64,000 nucleotides of DNA from positions 248,001 through 312,000 of the forward strand of contig NZ_JAGPYK010000002.1 in the NCBI RefSeq assembly GCF_018070045.1, read 5' to 3'. The position numbers were made by a program, and so were the translations under genes. The notes under the pieces were generated by a model, which was not told the origin of the DNA, ran no database searches, and saw nothing but the letters and a program-made list of their open reading frames with translations. This document shows, piece after piece, positions 24,630-32,497 of this stretch. Source of the DNA: Micromonospora sp. U21. Its GTDB lineage: Bacteria; Actinomycetota; Actinomycetes; Mycobacteriales; Micromonosporaceae. Position 1 is the stretch's first letter, and each line of letters starts with the position of its first letter.

Positions 24630-25574
24630 GTGGCTGAGGCGACGGTCGCGGTGCCGCTGTGGGCCTGGGCGGCAGTCGGCGCGGTGATCGCCGTGATGCT
24701 CGCGGTCGACGTGCTCATGCACCGGGACAGCCACGTCATCGAGCTGCGCGAGGCGCTGGTCTGGAGTGGCGTCTGGATCGCCGCGGGCCTGCTGTTCGGG
24801 CTGGTCGTCTGGTTCGGCCTCGGCGGCGATCCGGCGATCGCGTACTACTCCGGCTACCTGCTGGAGAAGGCGCTCTCGGTGGACAACGTCTTCGTCTTCG
24901 CCCTGCTGTTCGGCTATTTCCAGGTGCCGCCGGGCTATCAGCACAAGGTGTTGTTCTGGGGCGTCGTGGGCGCGCTCGTGTTCCGGCTGCTGTTCATCTT
25001 CGCCGGCGCGGAGCTGTTGGACCGGCTCGCCTGGGCCGGGTTCGTGCTGGGCGCCTTCCTGATCTGGACCGGCTGGCGGCTGGCGGTGCGGGGTGAGCCG
25101 GACGTCGACCCGGAGCGCAATCCGGTGGTCCGGCTGTTCCGGCGGGTGGTCCCCACCGACGCGCGGTTTCACGGCGGCCGGTTCACCGCCCGGGTCGACG
25201 GCCGGCGGATGGCGACCCTGCTGCTGGTGACGCTCGTCGCCATCGAGGCCACCGACGTGGTCTTCGCCGTCGACTCGGTGGCGGCGATCCTCGCGATCAC
25301 CACGAACACCTTCCTGGTCTGGACGGCCACCGCGTTCGCCGTGCTGGGGCTGCGCAGCCTCTACTTCTGCCTCGCCGGCCTGCTGCGCCACTTCGGCTAC
25401 CTGCGCTACGGGCTGGCCCTGCTGCTCGCCTTCGCGGGGCTGAAACTGATCCTGGCCGAGACGCCGGTGGGCAAGCTGCCGATCTGGCTGACCCTCGCGG
25501 TGGTGGTGCTGACCCTGGCGGTCTCCATCGTGGTCAGCGTCATGGCCGCCCGGCGCACCCGTTCCACCGGCTGA
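24630..25574 (+). CDS. TerC-family integral membrane protein
   Basis: A 314-residue membrane protein with about nine hydrophobic helices. Signature motifs include WSGVWIAAGLLFGLVVW, GYLLEKALSVDNVFVFALLF and the second-half VAIEATDVVFAVDSVAAILA. The paired E(K/T)x(L/D)SxDN-type acidic motifs are typical of TerC proteins, which move metal ions (notably Mn) or act in tellurite resistance and metal loading of exported proteins. GTG 24630 is the first plausible start; a TAGGCT -10-like box lies at 24559-24564. Confidence 0.92.
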   Translation: MAEATVAVPLWAWAAVGAVIAVMLAVDVLMHRDSHVIELREALVWSGVWIAAGLLFGLVVWFGLGGDPAIAYYSGYLLEKALSVDNVFVFALLFGYFQVPPGYQHKVLFWGVVGALVFRLLFIFAGAELLDRLAWAGFVLGAFLIWTGWRLAVRGEPDVDPERNPVVRLFRRVVPTDARFHGGRFTARVDGRRMATLLLVTLVAIEATDVVFAVDSVAAILAITTNTFLVWTATAFAVLGLRSLYFCLAGLLRHFGYLRYGLALLLAFAGLKLILAETPVGKLPIWLTLAVVVLTLAVSIVVSVMAARRTRSTG

Positions 25575-25586
25575 CCCCGCTCGACG

Positions 25587-26333
25587 TCAGCCGGCCAGCG
25601 TCGGTCGGGACAACTGGTCGGCCAGCAGCGCGGGCGCCTCGGCGAGGGACGGGCCGTACCAGGTGAGGTGTCGCCCGGAGAGCAGGGCGCACGGTACGCC
25701 GGGAAACGCCTCCGGCCCGTCGTCGGCGCTGAACCGGTACGGCTCGTCGGGCAGCACCACCAGCTCCGGCCGCTGGTCGCGCAGTTCGGCCAGACTCGGG
25801 CGGGGATAACGTTCGGCGTGCTGGTCGTACGCGTTGACCACGCCGAGCCGGCGCAGCACGTCGCCGGCGAACGTGTCGCCGCCGAGCACCACCCACGGCC
25901 GGCGCCAGACCGGCACCACCGCCCGGCGGGCCGGTGCCAGGCGGGCCGGCTCGGCCCACGCCCGCCGGGCCGCCCGCAACCAGCCCGGCTCCGCCGGCGC
26001 GCCCAGCTCGGCCAGCAGCTCGGCCAGTTCGGTCAGCGAGCCCGGGACGGTACGCGGATAGGTGACCCGCACCGGCACACCGACGGCCCGCAGCGCCTCG
26101 GCGTCCTCCCGGCGGTTCTCCTCCACGTTCAGCAGCACGACGTCCGGCCGCAGCGCGCGGACCCGGTCCAGGTCCGGGTACTTGGTGCCGCCGACCCGGA
26201 CGACGTCCAGCCCGGCCGGGTGCGTGCACCAGTCGGTGGCCCCGACCAGCGCACCCGGCAGGGTCAACGCCACCGCCTCGGTCAGTGACGGCACCAGCGA
26301 CACCACCCGCACCCGCGCACCTCCGTCCGCCAT
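25587..26333 (-). CDS. BtuF-like helical-backbone metal/cobalamin-binding protein
   Basis: A 248-residue class III substrate-binding protein: RVVSLVPSLTEAVALTLPGA at the N-terminus, GATDWCTHPAG, a VGGTKYPDLDRVRALRPDVV helix, then the long backbone helix and SLAELRDQRPELVVLPDEPY. GTKxPDxxxI(V)xxLxPD is a hallmark of the BtuF/FhuD fold. It has no signal peptide or lipobox, so it is predicted cytoplasmic, unlike a transport receptor. Cytoplasmic homologues are often simply called cobalamin-binding proteins. No ABC partner is adjacent. Confidence 0.85.
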   Translation of the reverse strand: MADGGARVRVVSLVPSLTEAVALTLPGALVGATDWCTHPAGLDVVRVGGTKYPDLDRVRALRPDVVLLNVEENRREDAEALRAVGVPVRVTYPRTVPGSLTELAELLAELGAPAEPGWLRAARRAWAEPARLAPARRAVVPVWRRPWVVLGGDTFAGDVLRRLGVVNAYDQHAERYPRPSLAELRDQRPELVVLPDEPYRFSADDGPEAFPGVPCALLSGRHLTWYGPSLAEAPALLADQLSRPTLAG

Positions 26334-26378
26334 CCCGTTCCGGTACCGATCATGCCGGCCGGGCCGGTGCGGCGCGGA

Positions 26379-26939
26379 TCAGGGTCGTCCGGGCTCGATC
26401 CGGGCGGTCACGTCGAGGTGCGCCGGTTGGCAGCCGGCGGTGGCCGCGAACCGGCGGACCGCGGCGCGGACGTGGTCGCGTACGCCGGCGGCCCGGGCGT
26501 CGGCCGTCAGGTCGACCCGGATCCACACGTCGGGTCGCGGCGGCGCGCCGGTGAGCACCACCTGGGCGCGGCGTACCCCCGGGCCGCCGGTGAGGTCGCG
26601 CTCCAGCGCGTGGACGAGGACGTCGGCGCGCAGGCGGGTGCGACCCGGGCGGCGCCCGGGGTGACTCAGCGTGCCCCGCACCGCGGAGCGCGGCGGGCGC
26701 AGCTCCCAGCCCAGCAGCCGATGCCCGGTCAGGGCGAGCAGCGCCCCGGCGACCGCCGCGGCCAGGGTGGTCCACGGCGTGGCAAGCCGCCACCGGGTCA
26801 GGAAGCCGGCGCTGAGCAGCGCCGCACCGGGGTCTCCGCCGGGCAGCACACCGAAGCTGGCCGCCAGCGTCACCGTGCCGCCCGCCACCAGCAGCAACGC
26901 GACGATGGTCCACAGCAGTCGGTGTGCGGCGTCGGTCAT
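26379..26939 (-). CDS. AmaP-like membrane protein of the Asp23 operon
   Basis: A 186-residue protein with two N-terminal membrane helices (LLWTIVALLLVAGGTVTLAA and LAAAVAGALLALTGHRLLGW) and a cytoplasmic domain containing VLVHALERDLTGGPGVRRAQ. This resembles Asp23/Gls24-like alkaline-shock anchor proteins (AmaP). Its start overlaps the stop of the preceding gene (ATGA), so the three genes 28104-26379 form one operon. Likely role: envelope-stress scaffold at the membrane, by analogy with Asp23/AmaP. Confidence 0.75.
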   Translation of the reverse strand: MTDAAHRLLWTIVALLLVAGGTVTLAASFGVLPGGDPGAALLSAGFLTRWRLATPWTTLAAAVAGALLALTGHRLLGWELRPPRSAVRGTLSHPGRRPGRTRLRADVLVHALERDLTGGPGVRRAQVVLTGAPPRPDVWIRVDLTADARAAGVRDHVRAAVRRFAATAGCQPAHLDVTARIEPGRP

Positions 26940-27460
26940 ACCGGCCACTCGCGGGGAAGCAGCCGGACCTCGATCCGGCCGGTGCGTGGCGCGGCGAGGT
27001 GGTGCAGCTCCTGGTGCACCGCGAACTCCACCTCGGCACGGGCCGCCGGGTCGCCGGTGGCGCGCACCCGGGGCCGCCACTCGGCGCCGCGCCGCCGTAC
27101 CCGGACCCGGGCCCGGCGTACGCCCGGCACGGTGCTCGCCGCGTCGGCCAGCCGGCGCTCCACACAGCGGCGGTGCAGGTACCAGCCGTCCCGCTCGTCG
27201 ACGCGCAGACGGACCGGCGTCCAGCGTCGCAGCTGAGCGGCCAGGACGGCCAGGCCGAGCAGGACGGCCCCGCCGGCCACCGCGCGGACACCCGGGTCGC
27301 GCCAGCGGGCGCTGGTCAGCGTGTCGTACCAGCCGGTCGGGGCGAGCAGCGGCGCCGGGCGATCCAGGGTGATCAGCAGCGCCTGTACGGCCAGCAGCGC
27401 ACCGCCGGCCAGCAGCGTTGCGGCCAGCAGCAGCGAGGCGACCCGGTTGGCGGTCCGCAT
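26936..27460 (-). CDS. DUF6286-like membrane protein of the Asp23 operon
   Basis: A 174-residue protein with the same plan as its downstream neighbour: two N-terminal membrane helices (VASLLLAATLLAGGALLAVQ and AVAGGAVLLGLAVLAAQL) and a basic C-terminal domain (TVPGVRRARVRVRRRGAEWR). The two genes look like diverged paralogues. The DUF6286 label is from memory of similar actinobacterial operons and should be treated as provisional. It is the middle gene of the operon; the stop overlaps the next start. Confidence 0.72.
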   Translation of the reverse strand: MRTANRVASLLLAATLLAGGALLAVQALLITLDRPAPLLAPTGWYDTLTSARWRDPGVRAVAGGAVLLGLAVLAAQLRRWTPVRLRVDERDGWYLHRRCVERRLADAASTVPGVRRARVRVRRRGAEWRPRVRATGDPAARAEVEFAVHQELHHLAAPRTGRIEVRLLPREWPV

Positions 27461-27462
27461 GG

Positions 27463-28104
27463 TCAGCCTCCAGCCGTCCGTCCGGTCCCCGGGACGTCGA
27501 CGCCGGGGAGGAGCAGGTCGTCCACCGTGACCGTCACCGCCGCCACGGTGAGCCCGGTGTCGGCGGCCACCCGGTCGGCGACCGCCACCCGGACCGCCTC
27601 GGCGACGGCGGGGACGCTGTGGCCGTACCAGGTGATCAGATGCAGGTCGAGGCCCACGGACCGGTCGTCCATGCGGACCGTGGCCGGGTGAGCGCCGGAC
27701 ACGCCCGGCACCCGGCCCGCCGCGTCGGCCGCGATGCGCGCGACGTCCGCCGATTCGACAGTGCCCCGGCCCGCGCCGGCGCTCTGGCTGATCCCGGCGC
27801 TGGGGCTGCTCCCGGCGCTCTGGCCGGTCCCGGCGGTCGGGCCGGTCCCGGCGCTCGGATCACGGCCGGCGGTCGCGATGGTGCCGCCGCTCGGGTCGGG
27901 GCCGGCGGTCGGGGCGGACGGGCGGATGGTGCGGGGCGGCGCGGCGAGCCGGTGGTGGCGCCCTGCTCGGCCAGCGCGAGGTCGCCGGAGGATGGTCGGA
28001 TCACCTGCCAGCCGAGGCCGGCCGGCACGGCGAGTGCGGTCACTCTGGCGCCCGCGAGCGCCCGGACCGCTACCGGCGACGACGCCGAACTGCTGTTCCG
28101 ACAT
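27463..28104 (-). CDS. Asp23/Gls24-family protein with hexapeptide-repeat linker
   Basis: A 213-residue protein whose C-terminal ~95 residues form an Asp23 domain: VARIAADAAGRVPGVSGAHP, VGLDLHLITWYGHSVPAVAE and VAAVTVTVDDLLLPG. The first ~110 residues are basic and then low-complexity, including about seven hexapeptides of the form G-x-x-P/Q-S/T-A (DNA 27779-27922). ATG 28104 is well supported by GGGAGGTC just upstream. The basic N-terminus has poor codon use, so a frameshift near the start cannot be excluded. First gene of the operon. Confidence 0.7.
   Translation of the reverse strand: MSEQQFGVVAGSGPGARGRQSDRTRRAGRPRLAGDPTILRRPRAGRAGRHHRLAAPPRTIRPSAPTAGPDPSGGTIATAGRDPSAGTGPTAGTGQSAGSSPSAGISQSAGAGRGTVESADVARIAADAAGRVPGVSGAHPATVRMDDRSVGLDLHLITWYGHSVPAVAEAVRVAVADRVAADTGLTVAAVTVTVDDLLLPGVDVPGTGRTAGG
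27779..27922. repeat. 18-bp tandem repeat, eight units
   Basis: Eight consecutive 18-bp units beginning GCGCTC.../GCGGTC... and ending CCG (for example GCGCTCTGGCTGATCCCG). The units are diverged but in perfect register, and in the gene on the minus strand each encodes one G-x-x-(P/Q)-(S/T)-A hexapeptide. Copy number may vary between strains. Confidence 0.75.
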
Positions 28105-28181
28105 GCTGACCTCCCGGCCGATCCGCCTACCGGCGACCCCGCTGAATACACGCTGTAGTGACCCCTGGAACTCTGCTCACC

Positions 28182-28197
28182 TGTGATCCCGGTCACA
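28182..28197. promoter_or_regulatory. CRP-type binding site
   Basis: TGTGATCCCGGTCACA matches TGTGA-N6-TCACA, the site of CRP-family regulators, without a mismatch. It ends 20 nt upstream of the TTGACA -35 box at 28218, placing it in a class I/II activator or co-regulator position. Confidence 0.65.
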
Positions 28198-28217
28198 TCG
28201 GCGCGCCCCGGTGGTCC

Positions 28218-28246
28218 TTGACACGCTTCTACAACGTTGCAACGCT
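28218..28246 (+). promoter_or_regulatory. Promoter with LacI-type operator
   Basis: A perfect -35 (TTGACA, 28218-28223) and a -10-like AACGCT (28241-28246) are separated by 17 bp. The spacer and -10 are covered by TACAACGTTGCAA (28230-28242), an almost perfect inverted repeat of the LacI-family type. The same palindrome (TACAACGTTGTA) occurs before the GH43 gene at 44776-44787. Confidence 0.65.
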
Positions 28247-28267
28247 CGCTCCGTCCCGAGGAACCGC

Positions 28268-28572
28268 ATGAGTGTCCCGGCACCCGCCGCCACCCCCGCT
28301 ACCAGCAGCGGGCGGTGCGCAGGTACCCGCAGCGCGGGGCATCTCCGCCCGATCGGCGCCGACCATCCACCGCCCGGTGCTGGTGCTCGCTCGGCGTGGA
28401 CGCCCCCGGCGCGGGCAACGCCGCACACCACGACATGGCCGTCACCCACGGCTACTGGGAGCGCCTGCCCGCGTTGGTCCGGGCGCACCTGCCCTGCCCG
28501 GTGGTGGACCGGCTGGAGCCGATCCGGCAGAAGCACACGATCGAGGGTCTGGTGCTGGGCGCTGCCGAGTAA
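28268..28572 (+). pseudogene. Broken gene behind a complete catabolite-type promoter
   Basis: A GAGGAA ribosome binding site and ATG 28268 (MSVPAPAATPATSS...) follow the promoter, but this frame soon becomes Pro/Arg-rich and unprotein-like. A different frame at the 3' end does look coding (THGYWERLPALVRAHLPCPV to IRQKHTIEGLVLGAAE, stop TAA at 28572). The locus therefore seems to keep the start and end of one gene with a deletion or frameshift between. An internal ATG at 28435 could make a 45-residue peptide. I do not recognise the family; the regulatory sites suggest a carbohydrate gene. Confidence 0.5.
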
Positions 28573-28680
28573 CCGCCGGTCCGGCCGGCCGGGCGGTCCC
28601 GGCCGCACCGCCGACGCGCGCACCATGATCGACCGCCTAGACTCGGCGCGGCTCGACCGACCGGCGGATGGATCAGGCAG

Positions 28681-29553
28681 ATGACGAGCACCGTCAGCGA
28701 CGACCGTGGCTGGCTGCGGGCGTTGCCCGCCGACGGTGAGCGGGACACGCTGTTCATCCGTGCCGGTCACCGGGTGTACCCGGCGCGCCGGCTCAGCGAG
28801 CTGGTCCAGGGGCGTCCACCCGGTGTCACCGGCAGCCAGTGGAGTTCGGCCAGCCGGGCCGGCTTCGACTTCGTGGTCTGCGCCGCCGACACCGGGCGAC
28901 CGATCGTCGCCGTGGAGATCGGCCCGGTCGCGTCCGCCGGCTCCGCGGAGCAGCGGGCCGAGCGGCTCAAGGACGCGGTGAGCGCGGCGGTCGGGCTGCC
29001 CGTGCTGCGGATCGGGTCGCCAACCCTGCGAGCGGCGGAGCACGGCCGACGCCTGGTGGAGTACGTGATCGACGCGCGGCACTACGCGGCCGGCGGCGCC
29101 GGGGACGAGCCGACCCCGGTGGGCTTCCGGGACATTCTCGGCCGGCTGCCGGACGGCCGGACCGGGCCGGTCAACGACCTTGGCGCGCTGGCCCGCGCGG
29201 CCGCGGTCGAGGCGTACGTCGCCCGGCAGCTGGTCGACCCGATCGTGCGGGGGCTGCACGTGCGCTGGGCCGACGGCCCGGCGCAGGGGTGGAGCTGGGT
29301 GCAGGTGCGCCCCGACGCCAGCCTGGTGGAGCGGGTTTCGGTGACCGAGCACCGCTTCTCCTGCGGCATCGACGCGGCCCGGCTGGCCGAGGACCTCGCC
29401 ACGGTCGCCGTCGGGGAACGGCTGCGCGTCACGGAACCCGTCGACCCGGCCCTGCTGCCGCGCGCCGAGCTCACCGCGGAGATCGTCGCGCTGAGCCGGC
29501 GCCGGCACGAGCTGGTGGGCGGTTTCGCGTTCGACCACCTCTGCGTCGACTGA
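28681..29553 (+). CDS. DUF2726-like (restriction-endonuclease-fold?) protein
   Basis: A 290-residue soluble protein. Its central part (about 50-125; FDFVVCAADTGRPIVAVEIG, then QRAERLKDAVSAAVGLPVLR) has the pattern of DUF2726/PD-(D/E)xK-like nuclease folds: acidic residue on one strand, V-x-V-E on the next, then a helix ending in GLPVLRI. The first and last thirds are not recognised. A TAGACT -10-like box lies about 40 nt before ATG 28681. Activity is inferred only; the catalytic Lys of the motif is not obvious. Confidence 0.7.
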   Translation: MTSTVSDDRGWLRALPADGERDTLFIRAGHRVYPARRLSELVQGRPPGVTGSQWSSASRAGFDFVVCAADTGRPIVAVEIGPVASAGSAEQRAERLKDAVSAAVGLPVLRIGSPTLRAAEHGRRLVEYVIDARHYAAGGAGDEPTPVGFRDILGRLPDGRTGPVNDLGALARAAAVEAYVARQLVDPIVRGLHVRWADGPAQGWSWVQVRPDASLVERVSVTEHRFSCGIDAARLAEDLATVAVGERLRVTEPVDPALLPRAELTAEIVALSRRRHELVGGFAFDHLCVD

Positions 29554-29845
29554 TCCGTCACCGGCTGCATCCAGCCGACCCTTCCGGCGCGCCCCGCGCC
29601 AGATCCCGGCAATTTCCTGTGCGTCGGTTGAACCTTCCCGCTCGCCGTCCCGTACTCCTGCGCGAATGAAGAGGATCTCCCCATCCGCGTCGACGGGACG
29701 CGGGAGACGGTGCGGAAAGGGCATCGTCGGCCATCGACACGTCACCGGGTAGGTCGCGGTGGTCGCCGCCGTGGCGTGCCATCTCACATCCGTCGGTCCG
29801 CCGAGGGCAGGAATCCACTACCGGATCGAGAAGGAGAGCAATTCG

Positions 29846-31096
29846 ATGCGCAGGTCCACACGGGCGCGCCGGTCATCCGGCATCGCGCGGAGCAAGCGTC
29901 TGCTGGCCGTTGTCGGCACGCTCGTGGTCTTCGGCGGAGTAGTCGCCGTGACCCAGATTTCGTCGGCCCAGGACCGGCGGCCGAACAATCCCCGGCCGGC
30001 CTCTGGACAGTGTGTGCAGCCGAGCCCGGGCGCGACCGCGCCGAATGGCGGCGGCTCAACCACCCGGACCTGGCAGAACGGTCGATGGGTGCGCAACCAC
30101 TGGGGTGACGGGCAGCAGTCGGTCCCCGAGTGCGAGGACGGCAAGGACGGCACGGTTGGCAGCGGCTCGGCCGTCGCCTGCCCGGACGTGACGGTCAAGC
30201 TCCCGCAGGTGCCGGCCCGGGCCCGGGCCGAGGTGGACCGCAACCTCGCCCAGTTGCAGACCCAGATCGCCGAGGCCGACCGCCGGCTGGCCGCCGAGGG
30301 CAGCAAGGGCGAAGCCTTCATCCGCACCTCGATCCTGCAACCGCTGGCCGCCAAGCGGCGCGCGGTGCTGGACCGCATCACGAACGCCATCGACCGGTCC
30401 GGGCCCCGTCCGCAGGGTCTCGCGCAGCTCGCCGAATGCCAGGTGCAGCCCACGGGTAACAGCGGTGGCGGCAACACCGGTGGCGGCAACAGCGGTGGCG
30501 GAAACAATGGCGGTGGCGGTAACAACGGTGGCGGTACCGCTCCCGGTGCCGGGCTCGGCGTGCTGGCCAACAACTGCGACGAGAGCCAGCTCCAGCCGCA
30601 CGACGGCTTCCAGACCGGCAACCGCTGTGTGAGCACCGAGTTCGGCGAGGTCGGCGCGGCCGCCAACAACCCCTCGCTGCTGATCACCCAGTTCCCCGAG
30701 CAGGTCGGGCAGAACCAGGCCTTCACCCTGCGGGTCAGCACCCGAAACCTGATCCGGGACCGCTTCCTGGCCGCCGGCCAGGGCGGGTACTACGTGGAGA
30801 GCTCGCTGCTCAACGACCAGGGCCTGGTCCGCGGTCACTTCCACACCGCCTGCCGGATGCTGGACAGCCTGACCGCCCCGCCGGAGCCGCAGGAGGTGCC
30901 GGCCTTCTTCGTCGCCACCGAGGACGGGCAGGGTGGCGCCCAGCCGGACGAGGTGACCATCCAGATCCCGGGCCTGCCCGAGTCGGGCACCGCGCAGTGC
31001 GCGGTATGGGCCGGTGACGGCTCGCACCGTCTGCCGATGATGGAACGGGCCAACCAGACCCCGGCGTTCGACGCGGTGCGTATCGAGGTCAACTGA
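29846..31096 (+). CDS. Secreted protein with Gly-rich linker, unknown function
   Basis: A 416-residue exported protein: signal peptide KRLLAVVGTLVVFGGVVAVT...SSAQD, then a Cys-containing low-complexity region, a coiled-coil-like segment (ARAEVDRNLAQLQTQIAEAD), a GGGN-repeat linker (about 203-230) and a C-terminal domain of about 185 residues with four Cys. The C-terminal domain (LLITQFPEQVGQNQAFTLRV, VRGHFHTACRMLDSL, GTAQCAVWAGDGSH) recurs in actinobacterial secreted proteins but I cannot name it. ATG 29846 follows GAAGGAGAG. The two halves may be joined by the flexible linker. Confidence 0.8.
   Translation: MRRSTRARRSSGIARSKRLLAVVGTLVVFGGVVAVTQISSAQDRRPNNPRPASGQCVQPSPGATAPNGGGSTTRTWQNGRWVRNHWGDGQQSVPECEDGKDGTVGSGSAVACPDVTVKLPQVPARARAEVDRNLAQLQTQIAEADRRLAAEGSKGEAFIRTSILQPLAAKRRAVLDRITNAIDRSGPRPQGLAQLAECQVQPTGNSGGGNTGGGNSGGGNNGGGGNNGGGTAPGAGLGVLANNCDESQLQPHDGFQTGNRCVSTEFGEVGAAANNPSLLITQFPEQVGQNQAFTLRVSTRNLIRDRFLAAGQGGYYVESSLLNDQGLVRGHFHTACRMLDSLTAPPEPQEVPAFFVATEDGQGGAQPDEVTIQIPGLPESGTAQCAVWAGDGSHRLPMMERANQTPAFDAVRIEVN
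30455..30537 (+). repeat. GGN-type coding repeat
   Basis: About five imperfect 15-bp units (GGTGGCGGCAACACC and variants) encode Gly-Gly-Gly-Asn-(Ser/Thr/Asn) pentapeptides that form the linker of the secreted protein. Confidence 0.75.
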
Positions 31097-31121
31097 GTCG
31101 GGACAGATCGAGCCGACCAGC

Positions 31122-31164
31122 GGCGGCCGGTCACCGGGGCGGACAGCCCGGGTGGCCGGCCGCC
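31122..31164 (+). terminator. Terminator hairpin
   Basis: GGCGGCCGGTCACC pairs with GGTGGCCGGCCGCC (14 bp including one G-U wobble), 25 nt after the stop of the secreted-protein gene. Confidence 0.7.
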
Positions 31165-31242
31165 GCCTACCTCCCCGGCGCACTGCCACGCAGCGGTGCG
31201 GCCGGGGATGAGCCTTCGACAGAAGACGGCCGGTCAAAATCC

Positions 31243-31276
31243 GACGGGGTCACGCCGTTTCCGGCGAGACCCCGTC
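31243..31276 (-). terminator. lsr2 terminator
   Basis: GACGGGGTC and GACCCCGTC form the outer stem with an inner GCCG/CGGC. On the minus strand it is followed by GGATTTT, giving a true intrinsic terminator with a short U tract behind lsr2. Confidence 0.75.
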
Positions 31277-31290
31277 CCCGTGTCGTGCGA

Positions 31291-31638
31291 TCAGCGGTTC
31301 TTGTACGCCTCGACGACCTCGACCGGGATCCGGCCCCGCTCGGAAATCTTGTAGCCGTTCTTGACGGCCCATTCCCGGATGGCCCGGTTCTGCTCCCGAT
31401 CCATTCCGGCGCCGCTGGGTCGCCCCGGCCGCCGAACTGTCCGGGTGTTCTCCACCGGGCCCCGGCCGATCCGCCGACCCGCATTGATGTACGGATCCAA
31501 CGCCTTGCGCAGGACTCCGGCATTCTCGTCCGAGACATCGATCGTGTAGGCCACGCCGTCAAGACTGAACTCGACGGTCCGGTCGGCCTTCCCACCGTCG
31601 AGGTCGTCGGTCAGCACCGTGATTACTTTTCTCGCCAT
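31291..31638 (-). CDS. lsr2: Lsr2 nucleoid-associated protein
   Basis: A 115-residue H-NS-like protein that bridges DNA and silences AT-rich and acquired genes. The N-terminal dimerisation domain begins [16 protein letters not shown]. The C-terminal DNA-binding domain contains [20 protein letters not shown], with the RGR-type AT-hook-like motif that enters the minor groove. The linker ([19 protein letters not shown]) is basic. Length and motifs match mycobacterial and Streptomyces Lsr2. The upstream ~150 bp is unusually AT-rich for this genome, so autoregulation is plausible. Confidence 0.96.
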   Translation of the reverse strand: MARKVITVLTDDLDGGKADRTVEFSLDGVAYTIDVSDENAGVLRKALDPYINAGRRIGRGPVENTRTVRRPGRPSGAGMDREQNRAIREWAVKNGYKISERGRIPVEVVEAYKNR

Positions 31639-31790
31639 TGCCGATTACTCCCTGTGTGTGGCGGGATGTGTCCAAAGTCTGACCTATCAGCCCGGGAAAC
31701 CGCAACAATATGCGTCCCATTCATTTCGGCGCGTCGCGATTCCGCTGCGGCAAAACCATGAACGGACGCTGAATCGGGGAAGGGCCCGCC

Positions 31791-32432
31791 TCATTCGCCG
31801 AGCAGGCCGGCGTGCCCGGCGACGGCGGCGGCCTCGGCCCGGTTGGTCACCCGCAGCTTGCGCAGCAGCGCGGCGGTCATCCGTTTCACCGTCCGCTCCG
31901 AGACGTGCAGTTCCTCGGCGATGTCGACGGTGTTGCGGCCGGCGGCGATCGCGCGCAGCAGCCGGCGTTCCTCGCCGTCCAGGTCGACCGGCGCGGCGCG
32001 CGAGGGCCGCAGCACGGCGCGCAGCAGCTCGGCCGGCAGCACCGCCCAGCCGTCGAGAACGGCCAGCAGCGGCGGCAGCAGCTCCTCCGGTTCGCTGGTC
32101 TTCGGCAGGAACCCCTCAGCGCCCGCCCGTAGCGCCTCCAGCGCGGGTGCCGGGTCGGCGGAGCCGGACATCGCGACCACCCGCACCTGCGGCGTGGTCC
32201 GCCGGATCGCGGCCACCGCCCGGGTGCCACCGGGAGGCGGCATGTGCAGGTCGACCAGCGCCAGGTCGGGATGGCAGCGGCTGACCAGGGCGGCCGCCGC
32301 GGCGGCGTCGCCGGTCGAGCCGACCACCTCGGCGCGGCCGTCGGTGGTCAGCGGGAGCAGCAGCTCCAGGCCGCGGACGAAGAGGGGGTGGTCGTCCACG
32401 ACCGCGAGTCTGATGCTGGGGGCGTCCGGCAT
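31791..32432 (-). CDS. NarL/LuxR-family response regulator
   Basis: A 213-residue response regulator: receiver domain with acidic pocket AVVDDHPLFV, phospho-acceptor Asp in LALVDLHMPPPGG, and Lys in FLPKTSEP. The output domain is a LuxR helix-turn-helix (RAIAAGRNTVDIAEELHVSE then RTVKRMTAALLRKL). It is divergent from a histidine kinase gene that starts 65 nt away, which suggests a cognate pair. ATG 32432 was chosen because it starts directly at the receiver domain. Note RTVKRM instead of the common TVKTHL. Confidence 0.92.
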   Translation of the reverse strand: MPDAPSIRLAVVDDHPLFVRGLELLLPLTTDGRAEVVGSTGDAAAAAALVSRCHPDLALVDLHMPPPGGTRAVAAIRRTTPQVRVVAMSGSADPAPALEALRAGAEGFLPKTSEPEELLPPLLAVLDGWAVLPAELLRAVLRPSRAAPVDLDGEERRLLRAIAAGRNTVDIAEELHVSERTVKRMTAALLRKLRVTNRAEAAAVAGHAGLLGE

Positions 32433-32497
32433 GTCTGGGCCGTTCCCCAGCGGGTACCGATCATGCGGGTACGCACCGAACGAGGGGAGTCGGGTGG

